Source: Saccharothrix sp. NRRL B-16314
GTDB lineage: Bacteria > Actinomycetota > Actinomycetes > Mycobacteriales > Pseudonocardiaceae
Assembly (NCBI RefSeq): GCF_000716595.1
Contig: NZ_JNXC01000001.1
Span: 934,891-998,890 of the forward strand
Direction: 5' to 3'
DNA: 64,000 nucleotides
The translations under genes and the position numbers were made by a program. Under the pieces are notes generated by a model. It was not told the DNA's origin. It saw only the letters and a program-made list of their open reading frames with translations, and made no database searches. This document shows, one piece after another, positions 41,520-54,187 of the stretch; position 1 is the stretch's first letter, and each line of letters begins with the position of its first letter.

Positions 41520-43205
41520 ATGGGGATCAGCCGGCGGCGTTTCTTCCAGGCGACGGGTGCGGCCGGGGCGGTGCTGCTGTGGGGTGGGCCCGCTTGGGCG
41601 GCCACCACCGGCACCACCGTGGACGCGGCGGCCACGGCGGTCGGCGCGGCCGGGTACCGGCGGCTCCAGGCGGGACCGGGGTGGCCGTTGGTGGTCCGGC
41701 CCGACCTGGCCGCGCCGGACGCCGGGCGTGCCGACCGGCGCACGTCGCTCGCCTGCTTCGTCCAGTTCACCGACATGCACATGGTCGACGCGCAGAGCCC
41801 GGCCCGCTTCGAGTACACCCACCCGCTGCTCGGCTCCGGCGCCTTCCGCGCGCACGAAACCCTCGCCCAGCACACGTCTACCGCCCTCGTCCAACGGGTC
41901 AACGCCATCCGCACCGGCCCGTTCACCGGCCGTCCGATCGACTTCATGATGACCACGGGCGACAACACCGACAACCACGAACTGGTCGAGCTGGACTGGT
42001 TCCTCACCGTCCTCAACGGCGGCCGGATCACCGCCAACACCGGCGACCCGACCCGGTACGAAGGCGTGCAGGACTCCGGCGTGAAGGCCTACTGGAACCC
42101 GCACTCCACCCAGCCGGACGACTACAAGGCCGCCGGTTTCCCGCACGTCCCCGGCCTGCTCGACGCCGCGCTCCGCCCGTTCGACAGCCCCGGCCTGCGC
42201 ATCCCCTGGTACTGCACGTTCGGCAACCACGACGACAGCGTGGTCGGCTCCCTGCCCGACGGCATCCCGCCGATCGACGCCCTCTACACCTCGAACCGCA
42301 AGATCATGGGCTTCGGCGACACCCAGGTCCAGCGCCTCGTCCGCGCCATGACCGACCCCGCGCACGTGCTGGACGCCGCGCAGGTCCTCGCCGAGGGCGG
42401 GCTGGTCCGCACCGTCACCCCGGACGCGCGCCGCCGGCCGTTCACCACCGCCGAGTTCGTCCAGGCCCACCTCGACCCGCGCAACACCGGCCCCGGCCCG
42501 CACGGCCACGGCTTCACCCCGGACAACGCGGACGGCGTCGACGTCTTCTACACGTTCCGCATCGCACCCGGCGTCACCGGCGTCAGCCTCGACACCACGA
42601 CGACCGCCGGCTTCGCGGACGGCTCGATCGGCCTGCACCAGTACCTCTGGCTGGAGCGGACCCTCAAGCGCAACAGCTCCCGCTACTACGACGTGTTCGG
42701 CTTCCGCCACCGCCAGGACGTCACCGACGAGCTGTTCATCCTCTTCAGCCACCACACCAGCTGGACCATGGGCAACGTCCTCCCGGACCGCCGCCGCCCG
42801 CTCGACCCCCGCCTGGACGGCGACGCGCTGGTCACCCTCCTCGGCCGCTTCCCGAACGTCGTCGCCTGGGTCAACGGCCACACCCACGAGAACCGGATCG
42901 TCCCGCACGGCACCGGCGACCGGGCGTTCTGGGAGATCAACACCGCCGCGCACGTCGACCACCCGCAGCACGCCCGGATCATCGAGCTCGTGGACAACGG
43001 CGACGGCACGCTGTCCCTGTTCACCACGCTGGTCGAGGGCGACGCCCCCTACCAGGCCGACTACGACGACTTCTCCCCGCGCGGCCTCGCCTCGCTGGGG
43101 CGGGAGTTCGCGTTCAACGACCTGCACGCCAACCCGGCCGCGGTGGGCGCGGTGACCGATCGCAACACCGAACTGGTCGTCGCGGGGACGGCTCCGGTCC
43201 GCTGA
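41520..43205 (+). CDS. Tat-exported metallophosphoesterase
   Basis: 561 aa. Tat signal [20 protein letters not shown] with cleavage near AWA. Calcineurin-type metal site: [15 protein letters not shown] (DxH), TGDNTDNHE (GDxxD), FGNHDDS (GNHD), FSHHTSWTM and NGHTHENR (GHTH). Long actinobacterial metallophosphoesterases of this kind are secreted and their substrate is unknown. ATG with GGGGAG upstream. Bases 41362-41519 between the xthA remnant and this gene hold nothing I can support. Confidence 0.9.
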   Translation: MGISRRRFFQATGAAGAVLLWGGPAWAATTGTTVDAAATAVGAAGYRRLQAGPGWPLVVRPDLAAPDAGRADRRTSLACFVQFTDMHMVDAQSPARFEYTHPLLGSGAFRAHETLAQHTSTALVQRVNAIRTGPFTGRPIDFMMTTGDNTDNHELVELDWFLTVLNGGRITANTGDPTRYEGVQDSGVKAYWNPHSTQPDDYKAAGFPHVPGLLDAALRPFDSPGLRIPWYCTFGNHDDSVVGSLPDGIPPIDALYTSNRKIMGFGDTQVQRLVRAMTDPAHVLDAAQVLAEGGLVRTVTPDARRRPFTTAEFVQAHLDPRNTGPGPHGHGFTPDNADGVDVFYTFRIAPGVTGVSLDTTTTAGFADGSIGLHQYLWLERTLKRNSSRYYDVFGFRHRQDVTDELFILFSHHTSWTMGNVLPDRRRPLDPRLDGDALVTLLGRFPNVVAWVNGHTHENRIVPHGTGDRAFWEINTAAHVDHPQHARIIELVDNGDGTLSLFTTLVEGDAPYQADYDDFSPRGLASLGREFAFNDLHANPAAVGAVTDRNTELVVAGTAPVR

Positions 43206-43290
43206 CGCGCCCCCGGTGGGCCGGAAGATCCGCAGTGCCGGAGGTCACTCCGGCGGTGAACAGGAATTTCCGCCACCTAAGGTCGTTGAC

Positions 43291-45810
43291 GTGGCCGTGG
43301 ACATCTCGATCACCCTGCCGGACCCGACGCCGAGCCCGTCGGCGATGCGACGCGCGTTGCGCCGTGCCGCCGACGGCGCCGTGCTGGACGTCACCGAGGC
43401 CGCCGTGCTGCTGCACGCCCGCGGTGACGACCTGGACGCGCTGCTGGAGGCCGCGGGCCGGGTGCGCGACGCCCACCTGCTCGCGGAGGGGCGGCCGGGT
43501 GTCGTCACCTACAGCCGCAACGCGTTCATCCCGCTGACCCGCCTGTGCCGGGACCGCTGCCACTACTGCACGTTCGCGACCGTCCCGCACCGGCTGCCCG
43601 CCGCGTTCCTGGAGCGGGACGAGGTGCTGGACATCGCCCGTCGCGCCGCCGCCCAGGGCTGCAAGGAAGCCCTCTTCACGCTGGGCGACCGGCCGGAGGA
43701 CCGCTGGCCGCAGGCGCGCGAGTGGCTGGAGGCGCGGGGCTACGAGTCGACCCTCGACTACGTGCGGGCCTGCGCGATCGCCGTGCTGGAGGAGACCGGC
43801 CTGCTGCCGCACCTCAACCCCGGCGTGCTCGGCTGGGAGGAGTTCCAGCGGCTGCGGCCGGTCGCGGCCAGCATGGGGATGATGCTGGAGACGACCGCCG
43901 AGAGGCTGTGGTCCGAGCCGGGCGGCGCGCACTACGGCAGCCCGGACAAGGAACCGGCGGTCCGGTTGCGGGTGCTCACCGACGCGGGACGGGTGAACGT
44001 GCCGTTCACGACCGGCATCCTGATCGGCATCGGCGAGACGATCACCGAGCGGGCCGAGTCGCTGCTGGCCATGCGCGGTGTCGCCCGCCAGTACGGGCAC
44101 ATCCAGGAAGTGATCATCCAGAACTTCCGGGCCAAGCCGGACACCGCGATGCGCGGCATGCCGGACGCCGACCTGCACGAGCTGGCCGCCACGATCGCGG
44201 TGGCGCGGCTGGTCATGCCGTCGTCCACGAGCGTGCAGGCGCCGCCGAACCTGGTCGGCGGCGAGTTCGGCCTGATGCTGCGCGCGGGCGTCGACGACTG
44301 GGGCGGCGTGTCGCCGGTGACGCCGGACCACGTGAACCCCGAACGCCCGTGGCCGCAGGTGGACGCGCTCGCCGCGCACACCCGTGAAGCCGGGTTCGAC
44401 CTGCGGGAACGCCTCGCCGTCTACCCGCGCTACGTGAACGCGACCGCCGGGCAGTGGATCGACACCCGGCTCACCGCGCACGTCTCCGCGCTGGCGGGGC
44501 AGGACGGGCTGGCCGATCCGGGCGCACCGGTCGTCGGCCGCGAGTGGCAGGAGCCGGACGGCGGGCTCGACACGTACGGCCGGGCCGACCTGAACACCGC
44601 GATCGACACCGAAGGCCGCACCGAGGACCGCCGCGGCGACTTCGACAGCGTCTACGGCGACTGGGCGTCGCTGACCGTCCCCAAGGCCGTCGAGCGGCTG
44701 CCCGAGGACGCGGCCCGCGCGCTCAAGCTCGCCGAGACCGATCCGGGGAAGATCCTGGACGACACGGACGCGGCCATGGCGCTGCTGACCGCGGACGGCG
44801 CCGCGCTGGAGACCATGACCAGGCTCGCCGACGAGCTGCGCGCCGAAGTGGTCGGCGACGACGTCACCTACGTGGTCAACCGCAACATCAACTTCTCGAA
44901 CGTCTGCTACGTCGGCTGCCGGTTCTGCGCGTTCGCCCAGCGCGAGCGGGACGCGGACGCGTTCCGGCTGTCCGTGGCCGAGGTCGCGGACCGCGCGCAG
45001 GAGGCGTGGGACGCGGGCGCCACCGAGGTCTGCATGCAGGGCGGCATCGACCCGAAGCTGCCGGTCACCTACTACGCCGACGTCGTGCGCGGGATCAAGG
45101 CGCGCGTCCCCGGCATGCACGTCCACGCGTTCAGCCCGATGGAGATCGTCAGCGCGGCGGCCAAGGCGGGCGTGAGCGTGCGCGAGTGGCTGACCGAGCT
45201 GCGCGACGCGGGCCTGGACACCATCCCCGGCACCGCCGCCGAGATCCTGGACGACGACGTCCGCTGGGTGCTGACCAAGGGCAAGCTGCCCACGGCGACG
45301 TGGCTCGAAGTCGTCGCCACCGCGCACGAGGTGGGCATCCGCTCGTCGTCCACGATGATGTACGGCCACGTCGACCACCCCGGCCACTGGCTCGGCCACT
45401 TCCGGACGCTGGCGGCCCTCCAGGACCGGACGGGCGGGCTGACCGAGTTCGTCGGGCTGCCGTTCGTGCACCGCAACGCGCCGATCTACCTGGCGGGCGT
45501 GGCCCGTCCCGGCCCCACGCGGCGGGACAACCGGGCCGTGCACGCGTTCGCCCGGCTCGCCCTGCACGGGCGGATCGACAACGTCCAGTGCTCGTGGGTC
45601 AAGCTCGGCGACGAGGGCACCGCCGAAGTGCTCCGCGGCGGCGCCAACGACCTGGGCGGGACGCTCATGGAGGAGACCATCAGCCGGATGGCGGGCTCCG
45701 AGCACGGCTCCGCGCGGACCGCCGTCGAGCTGCGCGCGACCGCGGCGCTGGCCGGTCGGCCGGCCAGGCAGCGCACTACGACATATGGCCGAGTCGACCC
45801 CGTCGGATAG
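43291..45810 (+). CDS. fbiC: FO synthase (fused CofG-CofH)
   Basis: 839-aa dual radical-SAM enzyme that makes FO, the deazaflavin core of coenzyme F420, from tyrosine and 5-amino-6-ribitylamino-uracil. The N-terminal CofG half carries [12 protein letters not shown] (C-x3-C-x2-C) and the C-terminal CofH half [13 protein letters not shown]. Fusion of both halves is the actinobacterial form. The GTG start has aagg 8 bases upstream; a second GTG is two codons later. It has no other F420 genes beside it here. Confidence 0.95.
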   Translation: MAVDISITLPDPTPSPSAMRRALRRAADGAVLDVTEAAVLLHARGDDLDALLEAAGRVRDAHLLAEGRPGVVTYSRNAFIPLTRLCRDRCHYCTFATVPHRLPAAFLERDEVLDIARRAAAQGCKEALFTLGDRPEDRWPQAREWLEARGYESTLDYVRACAIAVLEETGLLPHLNPGVLGWEEFQRLRPVAASMGMMLETTAERLWSEPGGAHYGSPDKEPAVRLRVLTDAGRVNVPFTTGILIGIGETITERAESLLAMRGVARQYGHIQEVIIQNFRAKPDTAMRGMPDADLHELAATIAVARLVMPSSTSVQAPPNLVGGEFGLMLRAGVDDWGGVSPVTPDHVNPERPWPQVDALAAHTREAGFDLRERLAVYPRYVNATAGQWIDTRLTAHVSALAGQDGLADPGAPVVGREWQEPDGGLDTYGRADLNTAIDTEGRTEDRRGDFDSVYGDWASLTVPKAVERLPEDAARALKLAETDPGKILDDTDAAMALLTADGAALETMTRLADELRAEVVGDDVTYVVNRNINFSNVCYVGCRFCAFAQRERDADAFRLSVAEVADRAQEAWDAGATEVCMQGGIDPKLPVTYYADVVRGIKARVPGMHVHAFSPMEIVSAAAKAGVSVREWLTELRDAGLDTIPGTAAEILDDDVRWVLTKGKLPTATWLEVVATAHEVGIRSSSTMMYGHVDHPGHWLGHFRTLAALQDRTGGLTEFVGLPFVHRNAPIYLAGVARPGPTRRDNRAVHAFARLALHGRIDNVQCSWVKLGDEGTAEVLRGGANDLGGTLMEETISRMAGSEHGSARTAVELRATAALAGRPARQRTTTYGRVDPVG

Positions 45811-45971
45811 GCCCCTGGGGGGAACCGCGCGAGTGGCGGTGGTTACTCTGCCGCCGGTCGCGTTTACCTGAACCGAACACCCCAGCCCCACAGCTTCGGT
45901 AGGTTCGCGGCCGTCCGTCAACAAGGTTCACCCCATGGTGGGTGACACGGTGTTGGTGAGGAGGCTGGGCA

Positions 45972-47352
<1,381 letters not shown>

Positions 47353-47355
<3 letters not shown>

Positions 47356-47379
47356 TCCCCGCCGACTGGCGGGTGATCA
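47353..47379 (+). terminator. Hairpin overlapping the trpS stop
   Basis: tgatccccgcc - gact - ggcgggtgatca: 6-bp GC stem extended by tgatc/gatca with one bulge, beginning at the stop codon. It would separate trpS from the downstream YihY gene. Confidence 0.5.
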
Positions 47380-47401
47380 CCGCGCGGACTAGCGTTTTCG
47401 T

Positions 47402-48418
47402 GTGGCGGAAGAGGCTGGGACGAAGGACGCGTCGAAGCTCGACCGGCTGCGCGAGCGGCGTCCGTGGGTCGACCACCTGCTCCGCGGCGCGGAGCGGTAC
47501 AGCAAGCAGTACGGGGCGCACTACGCGGCGGCCGTGACGTACTTCAGCGTGCTGTCGCTGGTGCCCATGCTGATGATCGGGTTCGCCGTCGCCGGTTTCG
47601 TGCTGGCCTCGCAGCCCCAGTTGCTGGACGAGCTGAAGGCGGGCATCGCCGAAGCGGTGCCCGGAGCGCTCGGCGCCACCATCAACGACGTGGTCGAGCA
47701 GGCGATCGAGTCCAAGGGCACGGTGGGCGTGCTGGGCCTGCTGACCGCCGCCTACTCCGGCCTCGGCTGGATGAGCAACCTGCGGGACGCGCTGACCGCG
47801 CAGTGGGGCCACGCGAAGGCCGACCTGCCGATCATCAAGACGGCGCTCAAGGACCTCCTGGCGCTGGTCACCCTGGGGCTCGCGCTGGTGGTGTCGTTCG
47901 GCCTGACGGCGCTCGGCACCGGGTTCGCCGAGCTGGTGCTGCGGTGGGTCGGTCTGGACGGCGTGTGGTGGGCCGAGGCGCTGCTGAAGGTCGGCACGAT
48001 CGTGCTCGCGCTGGCCGCGAACTGGCTGGTGTTCCTGTGGGTGCTGGCCAAGCTGCCCCGTGAGCCGGTGGGGTGGCGCAGCGCGGTCAAGGGCGCGTTG
48101 GCGGCGGCCGTCGGGTTCGAGGTCCTGAAGCAGGTCGCCACGATCTACCTGACCAGCGTGACCACGTCGCCGGCGGGCGCGGCGTTCGGCCCGATCATCG
48201 GTGTGCTGGTGTTCGCGAACCTGGTGGCCCAGTTCCTGCTGTTCATCACGGCGTGGACGGCCACGGCGCGGGAGAACCTGCCGCGCGACGTGCCGCCCGC
48301 GCCGCCGCCCGCCGTGATCCGGCCGGTGGTGGAGGTGCGGTCCGGGCCCAGCCCCCGCGCCGCCGCCGGTCTGGTCGGCGCGGGGCTGCTGCTGGGCGCG
48401 CTGTTCCGCCGTCGCTGA
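47402..48418 (+). CDS. YihY/BrkB-family inner-membrane protein
   Basis: 338 aa, about six helices. The family core YAAAVTYFSVLSLVPMLMIGF and the later AAFGPIIGVLVFANLVAQFLLF are clear. Function unknown (annotated RNase BN-like in error in the past). GTG start. The stop sits in a short hairpin ctgagc-cggg-gctcag shared with the convergent gene's stop. Position between trpS and the SCO4848-like gene matches Streptomyces order. Confidence 0.9.
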   Translation: MAEEAGTKDASKLDRLRERRPWVDHLLRGAERYSKQYGAHYAAAVTYFSVLSLVPMLMIGFAVAGFVLASQPQLLDELKAGIAEAVPGALGATINDVVEQAIESKGTVGVLGLLTAAYSGLGWMSNLRDALTAQWGHAKADLPIIKTALKDLLALVTLGLALVVSFGLTALGTGFAELVLRWVGLDGVWWAEALLKVGTIVLALAANWLVFLWVLAKLPREPVGWRSAVKGALAAAVGFEVLKQVATIYLTSVTTSPAGAAFGPIIGVLVFANLVAQFLLFITAWTATARENLPRDVPPAPPPAVIRPVVEVRSGPSPRAAAGLVGAGLLLGALFRRR

Positions 48419-48426
48419 GCCGGGGC

Positions 48427-48774
48427 TCAGGTCCAGAAGACCGCGATGCCGGTGTTGACGACCACCAGGGCGGCGAGGGTCGGCGTGAGCCACGTGGCGG
48501 GCTTCGGCTTGCTCACGTTCATCGCTACCAGACCGGCGATGACCACCAGGACCAGCAGTTTCACGCCGATCTTGGCGTGGTCGTACTCCTGGTCGGTCAG
48601 CGGGGCCAACCCGACCAGCGCCACGCCGGTCAGCAGCTGGAGCGCGGCGGCGTGCAGCCAGCCCTTGTTCAGCGGCGCGTCCGCGCCGGCACGGCGCTGG
48701 ACGAAGAACATGGCGACGAGCATGCCCATGCCGAGCAGGTGCAGGAACAGCAGCAGCAGACGCACGAACTCCAC
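48427..48774 (-). CDS. Four-helix membrane protein, unknown
   Basis: 115 aa with four predicted helices (LLLLFLHLLGMGMLVAMFFV; LQLLTGVALVGLAPL; IGVKLLVLVVIAGLVAMNV; LAALVVVNTGIAVFW). GTG start. Forms a pair with the next gene upstream, 24 bases apart. Confidence 0.7.
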   Translation of the reverse strand: MEFVRLLLLFLHLLGMGMLVAMFFVQRRAGADAPLNKGWLHAAALQLLTGVALVGLAPLTDQEYDHAKIGVKLLVLVVIAGLVAMNVSKPKPATWLTPTLAALVVVNTGIAVFWT

Positions 48775-48798
48775 GGTGGAGCCTCCAGGTGTGGTGGG

Positions 48799-49032
48799 TT
48801 ACTCGGTGCTCTTCTTGGCGGCGCGCAGGCCGCGGACGCCCAACACGCCGATGACCGTGCCGAATGTGAGCGACGCGACAACGAGCACCAGGTGGACGGT
48901 GAAGAACGCGGTCGGGCCGCCGTCCCACGAGCGCGGGTCCTTCCAGATGTTGCGCAGGAAGGTCGGCCAGATCACCCAGGACCACACCCCGAAGGCAAGC
49001 AGGAACGCGGACATGCCTCGGGAGAGCTTCAC
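48799..49032 (-). CDS. SCO4848-like small membrane protein
   Basis: 77 aa with two helices (SAFLLAFGVWSWVIWPTFLR and FTVHLVLVVASLTFGTVIGV). It fits the small family located next to a D-Ala-D-Ala carboxypeptidase in Streptomyces, and here the carboxypeptidase gene is divergent 60 bases away. Function unknown. Confidence 0.75.
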   Translation of the reverse strand: MKLSRGMSAFLLAFGVWSWVIWPTFLRNIWKDPRSWDGGPTAFFTVHLVLVVASLTFGTVIGVLGVRGLRAAKKSTE

Positions 49033-49092
49033 CGGAGCAGTATCGGACGTGGCGGGTGCAGGTCACTCATCCGGGGTGGATAGCCTGGGCGC

Positions 49093-50406
49093 GTGCGTTC
49101 CTCCGCGTTCCGACGGCCTGTTGCCCTGGTCGTGGCTGCCTGCGCGCTGATGGCCACCGCGGTATTCGCGGCTGTGCCGGTCGCCGTAGCCCAGCCGGCC
49201 TGCGAGAACAAGGTGTCACCGCCTCCACCGGTGGACGCCTCAGAAGAGCCGGCTCCCGGCGAACAGCCGCCCCGGCCCCTCGAAGTGCCGGAGAGTCCGA
49301 TCGGCGGCGAGAGGCTCGGTGAGTGCGGCCTGGTGCTGCCGCCGAACGCCCCCGCGCTGCCGGACGGCATCACGGCCAAGAGCTGGCTGCTGGCCGACCT
49401 CGACAGCGGCGCGGTGCTGGCCGGCCTCGACCCGCACGGCCGGCAGCGGCCCGCGTCGGTGATCAAGGTGCTGCTGGCGATGGTGGTGGCCAAGGAGCTG
49501 GCGCCGAACGCGACCGTGGCGGCGACGCCCGAGGACATCGCGCAGGAGTGCACCTGCGTCGGGCTGCGCAACGGCGCCGAGTACACCGTGGAGCAGATGC
49601 TCCAGGCGCTGGTGATGGCGTCCGGGAACGACGTGGCGCACGCCCTGGCCCGTCGCCTGGGCGGTGTGCCGTCGGCGATCCGCAAGATGAACGCGCTGGC
49701 CGCCGAGCTGGGCGCGCTGGACACGCGGGCGGTGACGCCGTCCGGGCTGGACGCGCCGGGCACGTCCACGTCGGCCTACGACGTGGCGCTGATCTTCCGC
49801 GAGGCGATGAAGTACCCGGACTTCGTCAAGGCCGTCGTGACGCAGCGGATCGACTTCCCCGCGGCCAACGGCAGCGGGACCGTGCCGATCGTCAACGACA
49901 ACCGGCTGCTGACCACGTACCAGGGTGCGCTGGGCGGCAAGTCCGGGTTCACCGACGACGCGCAGCACACGTACGTGGGCGCGGCGGCGCGGAACGGGAA
50001 GCGGCTGGTGGTGGTGCTGCTGCGCGGGCAGCCGCAGCCCGTCCGGATCATCGACCAGGCGGCCCGGCTGCTGGACTACGGGTTCAGCCTGGAGACCGCC
50101 GCGTCGGCCAACCCGGTCGGCCGGCTGGTCGAGGGCGCGCCGCAGGCGAAGAAGAAGACCACCGAGCCGCGGCCGACGCCGACCAGCGCGGGCGTCGGCG
50201 AGGTCGCCAACACCGAGCCGGACGCCACCGCCCAGAAGGCGACGGCCATGCAGACGGCGTTCGGCAACGTCGGCGGCCCGATCACCGCCGTGGCCGGCCT
50301 GGGCCTCGTGCTCGCGTTCGTCATGTACCTGCGCAACCGCCGGGCCAAGGCCGCCCGAGCCGCCCGCGCCGCCCGCGCCGCCGCCACCAACCAGCCAAAC
50401 ACGTGA
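49093..50406 (+). CDS. D-alanyl-D-alanine carboxypeptidase (class C/A LMM PBP)
   Basis: 437 aa. Signal peptide ending near FAAVPVAVAQP; penicillin-binding S11 domain with catalytic SVIK in RPASVIKVLLAM, SGN in VMASGNDVAH, and KSG in GGKSGFTDDA. A Pro/Lys/Thr stretch then leads to a single C-terminal anchor (ITAVAGLGLVLAFVMYL) with an Arg/Ala cytoplasmic tail. It trims the pentapeptide stem of peptidoglycan outside the membrane. GTG start. Convergent with sdhB across a strong hairpin. Confidence 0.93.
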   Translation: MRSSAFRRPVALVVAACALMATAVFAAVPVAVAQPACENKVSPPPPVDASEEPAPGEQPPRPLEVPESPIGGERLGECGLVLPPNAPALPDGITAKSWLLADLDSGAVLAGLDPHGRQRPASVIKVLLAMVVAKELAPNATVAATPEDIAQECTCVGLRNGAEYTVEQMLQALVMASGNDVAHALARRLGGVPSAIRKMNALAAELGALDTRAVTPSGLDAPGTSTSAYDVALIFREAMKYPDFVKAVVTQRIDFPAANGSGTVPIVNDNRLLTTYQGALGGKSGFTDDAQHTYVGAAARNGKRLVVVLLRGQPQPVRIIDQAARLLDYGFSLETAASANPVGRLVEGAPQAKKKTTEPRPTPTSAGVGEVANTEPDATAQKATAMQTAFGNVGGPITAVAGLGLVLAFVMYLRNRRAKAARAARAARAAATNQPNT

Positions 50407-50471
50407 GTCCTACGTTCAGGACAACCGTGTCCTACGTTCCGAACGCCTGAATTCAACGCTCAGAACGCGCA

Positions 50472-50503
50472 GAGGGCCCCCGAGCCGCAGCTCGGGGGCC
50501 CTC
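50472..50503. terminator. Bidirectional terminator between carboxypeptidase and sdhB
   Basis: Perfect 13-bp stem gagggcccccgag / ctcgggggccctc with loop ccgcag, between two convergent genes, so usable from both sides. Confidence 0.85.
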
Positions 50504-50551
50504 GACGTCAGGTCCGGTCGACGTCGGATCGGGTCGACGTCAGGTCCGGTC
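50504..50551 (-). repeat. 16-bp tandem repeat at the sdhB stop
   Basis: Three 16-bp units, gacgtcaggtccggtc twice with gacgtcggatcgggtc between, immediately next to the terminator; the third unit reaches into the sdhB stop codon. Confidence 0.75.
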
Positions 50552-51331
50552 AGACGCGCTTGAACAGCAGCGCGCGCTTGACCTCCTGGATGGCCTTCGT
50601 GACCTGGATGCCACGCGGGCAGGCGTCGGTGCAGTTGAACGTCGTCCGGCAGCGCCACACGCCGTCCACGTCGTTCAGGATGTCCAGCCGCTCCTCGGCG
50701 CCCTCGTCCCGGCTGTCGAAGATGAACCGGTGCGCGTTCACGATCGCCGCCGGGCCGAAGTACGAGCCCTCGGTCCAGAACACCGGGCACGACGTGGTGC
50801 ACGCCGCGCACAGGATGCACTTCGTGGTGTCGTCGAACCGCTCGCGGTCGGCCGCGGACTGGAGCCGTTCACGCGTCGGCTCGTTGCCGTACGTGATGAG
50901 GTAAGGCTTGACCGCCTTGAACGCCTCGAAGAACGGCTCCATGTCGACCAGCAGGTCCTTGTGGACCGGCAGGCCCTTGATGGCCTCCACGGTGATAGTG
51001 GTCGGCTTGCCCTTCGGCGCCAGCAGGTCCTTCAGCAGCACCTTGCAGGCCAGCCGGTTCACGCCGTTGATGCGCATGGCGTCCGACCCGCAGATGCCGT
51101 GCGCGCACGATCGGCGGAACGTCAGCGTGCCGTCCAGGTACCACTTCACGTAGTGCAGCAGGTTCAGCACGCGGTCCGACGGCAGGGCCGGGATCTCGAA
51201 CGAGTCCCAGCGCGGCTCGTCGTCGAACTCCGGGTTGAACCGGCGGACCTTCAGGGTGACGGTGATCGCGCCGTCCGGCACGGGGGGCTGGTTGCCGCGC
51301 GAGCCGGTGGACACTTCAGCGGTAGCGGTCA

Positions 51332-51332
<1 letters not shown>
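50550..51332 (-). CDS. sdhB: Succinate dehydrogenase iron-sulfur subunit
   Basis: 260 aa. [2Fe-2S] site SCAHGICGSDAM with a later Cys in NRLAC; second domain with CILCAACTTSCP and CRTTFNCTDACPRGI for [4Fe-4S] and [3Fe-4S]. It passes electrons from SdhA to the membrane quinone. The ATG overlaps the sdhA stop by one base (TGATG). Confidence 0.96.
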
Positions 51333-53083
<1,751 letters not shown>

Positions 53084-53107
53084 GGCTCTGGTACTCCCCG
53101 CGGCGGG

Positions 53108-53521
53108 TCAGTCGGTGATGTTCGGGTCGAAGGTGAAGATCACGTACGTGCCGAGGGCGATGATCAGCACCATCGAGACGTAGAGGAGCACCTTGAGCCA
53201 GAACCGGGTCGCGTCCTTGCGGGCGTAGTCGTTGATCACGGTGCGCAGGCCGTTGCCGCCGTGGATCTGGGCCAGCCACAGCATGGCCAGGTCCCAGAAC
53301 TGCCAGAACGGCGAGGCCCACCGGCCCGCGACGAAGCCGAAGTTGATCCGGTGCACGCCGCCGTCGAGCACGTTCATGATGAACAGGTGCCCGAGCACCA
53401 GCACGACGAGCGCCACGCCCGAGATGCGCATGAACAGCCAGCTGTGCAGCTCGAAGTTGCTGCGGCGGGCGGCCGGGCGGCGCGGGGAACGCGGCTTGGC
53501 GATGATCAGCGATTCACTCAT
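53108..53521 (-). CDS. sdhD: Succinate dehydrogenase membrane anchor subunit D
   Basis: 137 aa with three helices (MRISGVALVVLVLGHLFIMN; FWDLAMLWLAQIHGGNGLR; VLLYVSMVLIIALGTYVIF). His in LVLGHLF and LAQIHGG are candidate haem/quinone ligands. Starts two bases after the sdhC stop. Confidence 0.92.
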   Translation of the reverse strand: MSESLIIAKPRSPRRPAARRSNFELHSWLFMRISGVALVVLVLGHLFIMNVLDGGVHRINFGFVAGRWASPFWQFWDLAMLWLAQIHGGNGLRTVINDYARKDATRFWLKVLLYVSMVLIIALGTYVIFTFDPNITD

Positions 53522-53523
53522 GG

Positions 53524-53949
53524 TCAGTGACCCCCACCGATCAGGTCGGACACCGTGCGGACCAGCATGAAGTAGGTGCCGGGGATCATCACCAGCACCC
53601 AGATGCCGAGGATCGCCCACAGCATCTGCTTCTGGTACTTGGGGCCCTTGGCCCAGAAGTCGACGAGCAGCACCCTGATGCCGTTGAGCGCGTGGTAGAG
53701 GACCGCACCGACGAGGCCGACCTCGAACAGGTTGACGATCGGGTTCTTGTAGGTCTCGATGACCTTGTCGTACGCGTCCGGGGACACCCGCACCAGTGCG
53801 GTGTCCAGGACGTGCGCGAACAGGAAGAAGAACGTCAACACACCGGTGATGCGGTGCGCGACCCAGGACCACATCCCCAGGTCGCCGCGGTAGAGCGTTC
53901 CGACCCCTTTACGGGTACCCGCCCGCTCGGGTGCGGTGGTGCCGGCCAT
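53524..53949 (-). CDS. sdhC: Succinate dehydrogenase cytochrome b subunit C
   Basis: 141 aa with three helices. MWSWVAHRITGVLTFFFLFAH carries the quinone-site Ser/Arg and a haem-ligand His, and LYHALNGIRVLLVD the second conserved His. ATG with GGAGG 9 bases upstream; a TTG two codons earlier is less well placed. First gene of the operon; its promoter region (53950-54130) holds no other gene. Confidence 0.92.
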   Translation of the reverse strand: MAGTTAPERAGTRKGVGTLYRGDLGMWSWVAHRITGVLTFFFLFAHVLDTALVRVSPDAYDKVIETYKNPIVNLFEVGLVGAVLYHALNGIRVLLVDFWAKGPKYQKQMLWAILGIWVLVMIPGTYFMLVRTVSDLIGGGH

Positions 53950-54130
53950 GCGCAACGGCCTCCAGCGTCAGTGGTGGACTGGTCTCCGGTACCTGAGTAC
54001 TCGGACCTTGACCATCGGATGCTAGACCCGTGCAGGTCACCCGACCCAGCGGCCCGACCTGTCTGTGAGCGACGAGACACCCACCGGCCACTGGATCGAT
54101 TCCCCTCACCGCGCCGGTCGCGCGGCTGTG

Positions 54131-54164
54131 CGGTTCCGGTGACCCGACGGGGTGACCGGAACCG
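54131..54164 (-). terminator. Terminator of the giant toxin gene
   Basis: Perfect 10-bp stem cggttccggt / accggaaccg with a 14-nt loop, 24 bases past the stop of the giant minus-strand gene and before the sdh operon. Confidence 0.7.
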
Positions 54165-54187
54165 TCCACTGCGGACGTCCTCGCCGG

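Noticed and set aside
47402..48418. RNase BN
   Set aside because: The old annotation of YihY as RNase BN is known to be wrong; this is a polytopic membrane protein with no nuclease motif.
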